A DNA stretch of 61,388 nucleotides from Acidimicrobiia bacterium (GTDB lineage Bacteria > Actinomycetota > Acidimicrobiia > Spongiisociales > UBA5794), in assembly GCA_030065575.1 (NCBI GenBank), contig JASJDZ010000044.1, forward strand, positions 1-61,388, written 5' to 3'. The notes under the pieces were generated by a model. It saw only the letters and a list, made by a program, of their open reading frames with translations. It ran no database searches and was not told the origin of the DNA. Shown in pieces: positions 58,291-61,388 of this stretch. Position 1 is the first letter of the stretch; each line of letters opens with the position of its first letter. A program made the translations under genes and the position numbers.

Positions 58291-59529
58291 GTGGAGATTC
58301 GCAAATACAACCCCGAGGCCGATTTTGACGGCGTCGCTCGTATCTGGCGGGAAATCGGTTGGGTCGAAAGTGGCAACGAGAACCATGACAAGGCCCTCAA
58401 GCTGTTCGCCGAGCAGTACGACTCGCTAGTAGCGATTGTTGACGGCTCACCCGAGTGCTTCGTTTCGACCGGCATGGGCTCGATGAGATATCAGGCTCAG
58501 GAGCTGCCGCTATCGGTTGTGACCGCCGTGAATACGAGTCATGTTGCCCGGCGCCAGGGCCTGGCGCGCAGGCTCACAGCACAAGCGATAGCAAATGATG
58601 CCGTCGCCGGAGCTGCGGTGAGCGTTTTGGGGATGTTCGACCAGGGTTACTACAACAGGCTCGGTTTTGGCACGGGAACCTACGAGTACTGGCACTCAAT
58701 CGATCCGGCGTCGCTGCGAGTGCCGGTGACCCCGCGCCCTCCAAAACGGCTCGGCGCCGATGACTGGGAGGCGATTCACCGCTCTCGTCACAATCGGCTC
58801 CGGGGACACGGTTCCTGTGTGCTCGATGCGGGCGCGGCCACGGAGGCGGAGTTGCTGTGGGCGGACAACGGATTTGGCCTCGGCTACCCCGATGGGCCCA
58901 ATGGTGAGCTGACCCACCTCATCTGGTTTAGCACGAAGGGCATGGAGTTCGGGCCGCTCAACGCCTGGTTCATGACCTATCAGACCACCGAGCAATTCCT
59001 CGAGCTGATGGCGCTTCTGGTACAACTCGGTGACAACGTGCAACTGGTTCGGATGCGCGAGCCCGCCGACATTCAGCTACAGGATCTGATTCATCAGCCG
59101 TTCCGTCGCCGGCGCATGACCGAGAAGTCGGAGTACGAGAATCGGGCCCGGGCTACCGCCTATTGGCAAATCCGCATGTGCGACGTGAAGACTTGTGTTG
59201 CTGCAGCCAAGCTGCCTGGCGAGTCGCTTCGGTTCAATCTGAAACTGACCGATCCGATCGCAGGCGAACTCCACGAAGACGCCGGATGGCGCGGGGTGGC
59301 CGATGACTATGTGATCACGTTCGGGCCGGAGTCTTCTGCGGTACTCGGTAGCGAGGCTGGGCTCCCCATCCTCGAGGCGAGCGTTGGCGCATTCACCCGG
59401 CTGTGGTTGGGGGTGCGCCCGGCTAGCGGATTGGCCACCACCGACGACCTGCGCGGGTCGCAGGAACTGCTGGCGGCTCTCGATCGTGTGCTGCGGCTCC
59501 CGACACCGAAACCCGATTGGGACTTCTAG
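58291..59529 (+). CDS. Eis-like GNAT N-acetyltransferase
   Basis: A 412-residue protein with an N-terminal GNAT domain (VEIRKYNPEADFDGVARIWREIGW at the start; TSHVARRQGLARRLTAQAI near residue 90 is the acetyl-CoA loop; MFDQGYYNRLGFGTG near residue 115). The remainder, to LRLPTPKPDWDF, fits the second GNAT-like and SCP2-like domains of Eis acetyltransferases, of about 400 residues. Eis enzymes acetylate multi-amine substrates such as aminoglycosides, polyamines or peptides. GTG 58291 follows GGGAG; sequence upstream in that frame overlaps the helical-protein gene and is rejected. The substrate is unknown. Confidence 0.85.
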   Translation: MEIRKYNPEADFDGVARIWREIGWVESGNENHDKALKLFAEQYDSLVAIVDGSPECFVSTGMGSMRYQAQELPLSVVTAVNTSHVARRQGLARRLTAQAIANDAVAGAAVSVLGMFDQGYYNRLGFGTGTYEYWHSIDPASLRVPVTPRPPKRLGADDWEAIHRSRHNRLRGHGSCVLDAGAATEAELLWADNGFGLGYPDGPNGELTHLIWFSTKGMEFGPLNAWFMTYQTTEQFLELMALLVQLGDNVQLVRMREPADIQLQDLIHQPFRRRRMTEKSEYENRARATAYWQIRMCDVKTCVAAAKLPGESLRFNLKLTDPIAGELHEDAGWRGVADDYVITFGPESSAVLGSEAGLPILEASVGAFTRLWLGVRPASGLATTDDLRGSQELLAALDRVLRLPTPKPDWDF

Positions 59530-59571
59530 CCGGCGATGAGGAAGCCTCCGGGCGTCGTAGAATCACGTTCT

Positions 59572-60411
59572 GTGAGTACCGGAATCGCAACAGCCCCAGC
59601 CTCGTCGGCAAATCTCGGGCCCGGCTTTGACTGTCTCGGAGTGGCGCTTGGTCTGCATTGCAAGGTCGAGGCGACTGCTGCCGACGAGTGGGTGGTTGCC
59701 GAGCTCGACACGACGTTTGTGCCCAGACCGACGGACTTCGTCCGTTTGGCCGTACAAGAAGCGGTCGGGAGACCGATGCGGCTTGTCATCGACAGCGCCA
59801 TTCCTCGCTCCCGGGGACTTGGCTCGAGTGCTGCGGTGATGGTCGCTAGCGCCGCTGCGGCCTTCCGGGCCCTGGGCGAGGAGCCGCGACCTCATGAGCT
59901 GTACGAGCTGGTTGCGGCCATCGAGGGGCACGGAGACAATGCCGGTGCCGCTGTCTACGGCGGGCTCGTGGCGGTCGCCGATGGGACGCTTCGGCATCTC
60001 GAGCTGGCTCCGGGCTTGAGCTTCGTGTTCGGCATACCCAACGAGCCGCTGAAGACCGCAAAGGCGAGGATGGCACTTCCGGAGGAGATGGCACGTCGTG
60101 CTGCGGCGCGCAACATCGCCCGGGTGGCCTTCCTCATTGAGGGGCTCCGAACTGGTGACGTTGCTGCCCTGGCAAAGGCTTCGGGTGATGAGATCCACGA
60201 GACCCATCGTGCCGAGCTATCGCCGCTTACGGGCAAGATGATGGAGGCAGCTCTGGAAGCCGGAGCGTACCACGCAGCTTGGAGCGGAGCCGGGCCGACA
60301 GCGGTGGCTGTCACCGGGGATCCGGCCCCGACGCTCGCTGCTCTGGAGGATGTCCTGGGCGACGAGGGACGAGCCGTCGTCCTCGATGTCGACCATGTTG
60401 GCTGGCAATAG
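59572..60411 (+). CDS. thrB: homoserine kinase
   Basis: The 279-residue GHMP kinase begins TGIATAPASSANLGPGFDCLGVALG, the ThrB N-terminal motif, and has PRSRGLGSSAAVMVASAAAAF near residue 80, the ATP-binding loop of GHMP kinases. The C-terminal AWSGAGPTAVAVTG carries the third motif. ThrB phosphorylates L-homoserine for threonine synthesis. TAGAAT lies 8 bases before GTG 59572, so I use this start in place of ATG 59536 and predict a leaderless message. No hom or thrC gene is in the window. Confidence 0.9.
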   Translation: MSTGIATAPASSANLGPGFDCLGVALGLHCKVEATAADEWVVAELDTTFVPRPTDFVRLAVQEAVGRPMRLVIDSAIPRSRGLGSSAAVMVASAAAAFRALGEEPRPHELYELVAAIEGHGDNAGAAVYGGLVAVADGTLRHLELAPGLSFVFGIPNEPLKTAKARMALPEEMARRAAARNIARVAFLIEGLRTGDVAALAKASGDEIHETHRAELSPLTGKMMEAALEAGAYHAAWSGAGPTAVAVTGDPAPTLAALEDVLGDEGRAVVLDVDHVGWQ

Positions 60412-60519
60412 GGCCGGTCGGGCTTGCGATTTCTCAGGGGATTTGCGAATCTATGGGTCCTGCGGCCGTCGGGCTGGTCCCGCGGCCGCTTGTTTGCCAC
60501 AACAATCTGAGGTTTTGAA

Positions 60520-60609
60520 TTGGGTTCCTTGATCAAGAAGCGCCGCAAGAAGATGTCGAAGCACAAGTACCGCAAGCGGCAGAAGGCCAATAGGCACAAG
60601 AAGAAGTAG
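60520..60609 (+). CDS. 30S ribosomal protein bS22 (AURKAIP1/COX24-type)
   Basis: The reading frame encodes 29 residues, GSLIKKRRKKMSKHKYRK after the initiator, then an even more basic end. This matches bS22, the tiny actinobacterial ribosomal protein found at the decoding-centre side of the small subunit. TTG 60520 follows CTGAGG, spaced 7 bases. It is too short for a default gene finder. The stop is directly followed by a two-hairpin repeat (60610-60649) and then a terminator-like stem (60692-60715). Its presence supports an actinobacterial host. Confidence 0.88.
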   Translation: MGSLIKKRRKKMSKHKYRKRQKANRHKKK

Positions 60610-60649
60610 TGCGATGAAATCGCATTTGAGTTTGATGCAATCAAACTCA
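60610..60649. repeat. two-hairpin repeat directly after the bS22 stop
   Basis: TGCGAT (60610-60615) pairs with ATCGCA (60619-60624) around GAA. TGAGTTTGAT (60627-60636) pairs with ATCAAACTCA (60640-60649) around GCA. Compared with the copies at 42126-42165 both stems changed bases on both arms (G-C to T-A, C-G to T-A) and kept pairing. It begins at the base after the stop codon. Confidence 0.85.
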
Positions 60650-60691
60650 TGCTGAAGACACAGTCGGCGCGATGGCTGGCTTATGCCAAGG

Positions 60692-60715
60692 AACCCCGGT
60701 CGGAAGACCGGGGTT
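60692..60715 (+). terminator. hairpin terminator before the hypothetical gene
   Basis: AACCCCGGTC (60692-60701) and GACCGGGGTT (60706-60715) form a 10-base perfect stem with a GGAA loop, followed by TACC. It ends the bS22 unit 83 bases beyond the stop. Confidence 0.75.
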
Positions 60716-60755
60716 TACCGCGACCCTGCAACAATCACCGGGGAAGGAGGCCGGC

Positions 60756-61268
60756 ATGGCGAGCAAACTGACGAAGCTGCTGTTCCGACCCGGTTGGAGG
60801 CTCAAGTGCATCGACCCTCCGCTGGGATGGGTACGCATTCTCGATGAGACCCTGCCGGTCGCCGAGCTCCGCCTTCAGATCACCTGCTTTCTGACACAGT
60901 CCTGGGCTTCCCCGGTCCTGGTGCGAGATGCACAACTGCGGGTGATGGACGGCGAGCGCGAGTTCATCATCCCCTGGACCGCCTCGGCAGATCCCGATGG
61001 CGAGCCGCTACCCAAGTCGCCCGAGTTCTCGGTGAAGGGAAGTAGTACTCACCATGCCTTCATCGATTTCGCCAGCGATGCCCCCGACCTGATCACTTTG
61101 TTGGAAACGGCAACCGGACCGACTCCCATCATGTTCGAAGGGCTATTCAACGCCGCACTCGAGTTCCGGGCGGTGGCCAGTCTTGACATGTCGATCGAGC
61201 AGCCCCTGCTGCGGGGGCCCCAATGGCAGCAGGTCGACACGGGGCGTGACCCCGGACGAAGGTCCTGA
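60756..61268 (+). CDS. hypothetical protein
   Basis: A 170-residue protein without recognised motifs. It starts ASKLTKLLFRPGWRLKCIDPPLGWVRI and is mostly beta-strand-like with short charged segments (LRVMDGEREFIIPWTASADPDGEPLP). The C-terminal MSIEQPLLRGPQWQQVD is basic and polar. GGAAGGAGG lies 7 bases before ATG 60756, a strong site, so I prefer it to the longer frame. No signal peptide or helix-spanning segment is evident. The function is unknown. Confidence 0.65.
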   Translation: MASKLTKLLFRPGWRLKCIDPPLGWVRILDETLPVAELRLQITCFLTQSWASPVLVRDAQLRVMDGEREFIIPWTASADPDGEPLPKSPEFSVKGSSTHHAFIDFASDAPDLITLLETATGPTPIMFEGLFNAALEFRAVASLDMSIEQPLLRGPQWQQVDTGRDPGRRS

Positions 61269-61286
61269 CCACAAGCCCATCCCTGG

Positions 61287-61388
61287 CGTTTTGGCGTACA
61301 CCAGGCCCGTATTTGGGCCTCAGATCCGCCAGTACGGAGAGGCGGGCGTTCCCCCCTCGTTTTGGCGTACACCAGGCCCGTATTTGGG
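61287..61388. repeat. tandem nested-palindrome repeat at the window end
   Basis: A 31-base unit starting CGTTTTGGCGTACACC occurs at 61287-61317 and 61358-61388 (period 71), the second cut by the window edge. The first copy can fold: TGGCG (61292-61296) with CGCCA (61327-61331) outside, AGGCCC (61303-61308) with GGGCCT (61315-61320) inside, around GTATTT. The TGGCGTA outer arm is shared with the elements at 8925 and 49444. It follows the stop at 61268 by 18 bases. Confidence 0.8.

Overview
The window (about 61.4 kb, GC-rich, dense, mostly plus-strand) looks like a chromosome segment of an actinobacterium, plausibly an uncultivated Acidimicrobiia-like lineage. Evidence: the ribosomal order rpsF-ssb-rpsR-rplI-dnaB, a 29-codon bS22 (AURKAIP1/COX24-type) ribosomal protein gene, many TTG/GTG starts, and many genes whose start codon lies 6-9 bases behind a TANNNT -10 box (leaderless transcription). 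The lineage is inference; no rRNA is present.

Layout. 1-3133: end of a CoA-transferase gene, an HMG-CoA-lyase-like gene and a split transketolase pair. 3238-8908: a five-gene cyclitol (inositol-type) operon including iolD. 9017-11255: a repeat cluster and a ClC channel gene. 11371-23105: two complete tandem Mrp Na+/H+ antiporter operons, each ending in an MrpG-MrpE fusion, separated by a small winged-helix regulator, then a tandem universal stress protein. 24255-28381: an SDR and iolB, a repeat mosaic, a Gfo/Idh/MocA oxidoreductase and a divergent LacI regulator. 28403-30969: a DUF192 lipoprotein, a histidine kinase and a peptidase E-like gene. 31036-35367: ribosomal/replication operon with an intein inside DnaB. 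35454-41756: small membrane proteins, two SRPBCC proteins, a PfkB kinase, a second LacI regulator, an MsmX/UgpC-type ATPase and a ROK regulator. 42298-49427: a DMT exporter, a peptide-type ABC ATPase, and a giant FtsX-type permease with two ATPases. 49498-61268: housekeeping and stress genes (VOC, dcd, OsmC, tRNA-Gly, aldo-keto reductase, PhzF, GNATs, P-type Ca2+ ATPase, a Cys/Met PLP enzyme, homoserine kinase, bS22).

Regulatory logic can be read directly. The palindrome TTGGAACGTTCCAA overlaps the -35 element in front of the iolD operon and the SDR-iolB operon, and a one-base variant lies between the divergent oxidoreductase and LacI regulator. At three of the four promoters it is followed by exactly 18 bases and a TANNNT -10, which defines a local LacI-controlled cyclitol regulon. 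A different dyad, A(C/T)(A/G)CG-N10-CGTGT, precedes both Mrp operons and the stress-protein gene, and is probably the site of the winged-helix regulator between the Mrp copies.

The most unusual signal is non-coding. At least seven intergenic sites carry a two-hairpin element (stems around GGCGAT/ATCGCC and GAGTTNNAT/ATNNAACTC with three-base loops) whose stem bases change in compensating pairs. A second family of nested palindromes (outer arms TCTGGCGTA/TACGCCAGA) follows operon ends. Two larger mosaics are built from C6/G6 hairpin modules. I see no CRISPR array, phage module, transposase or rRNA.
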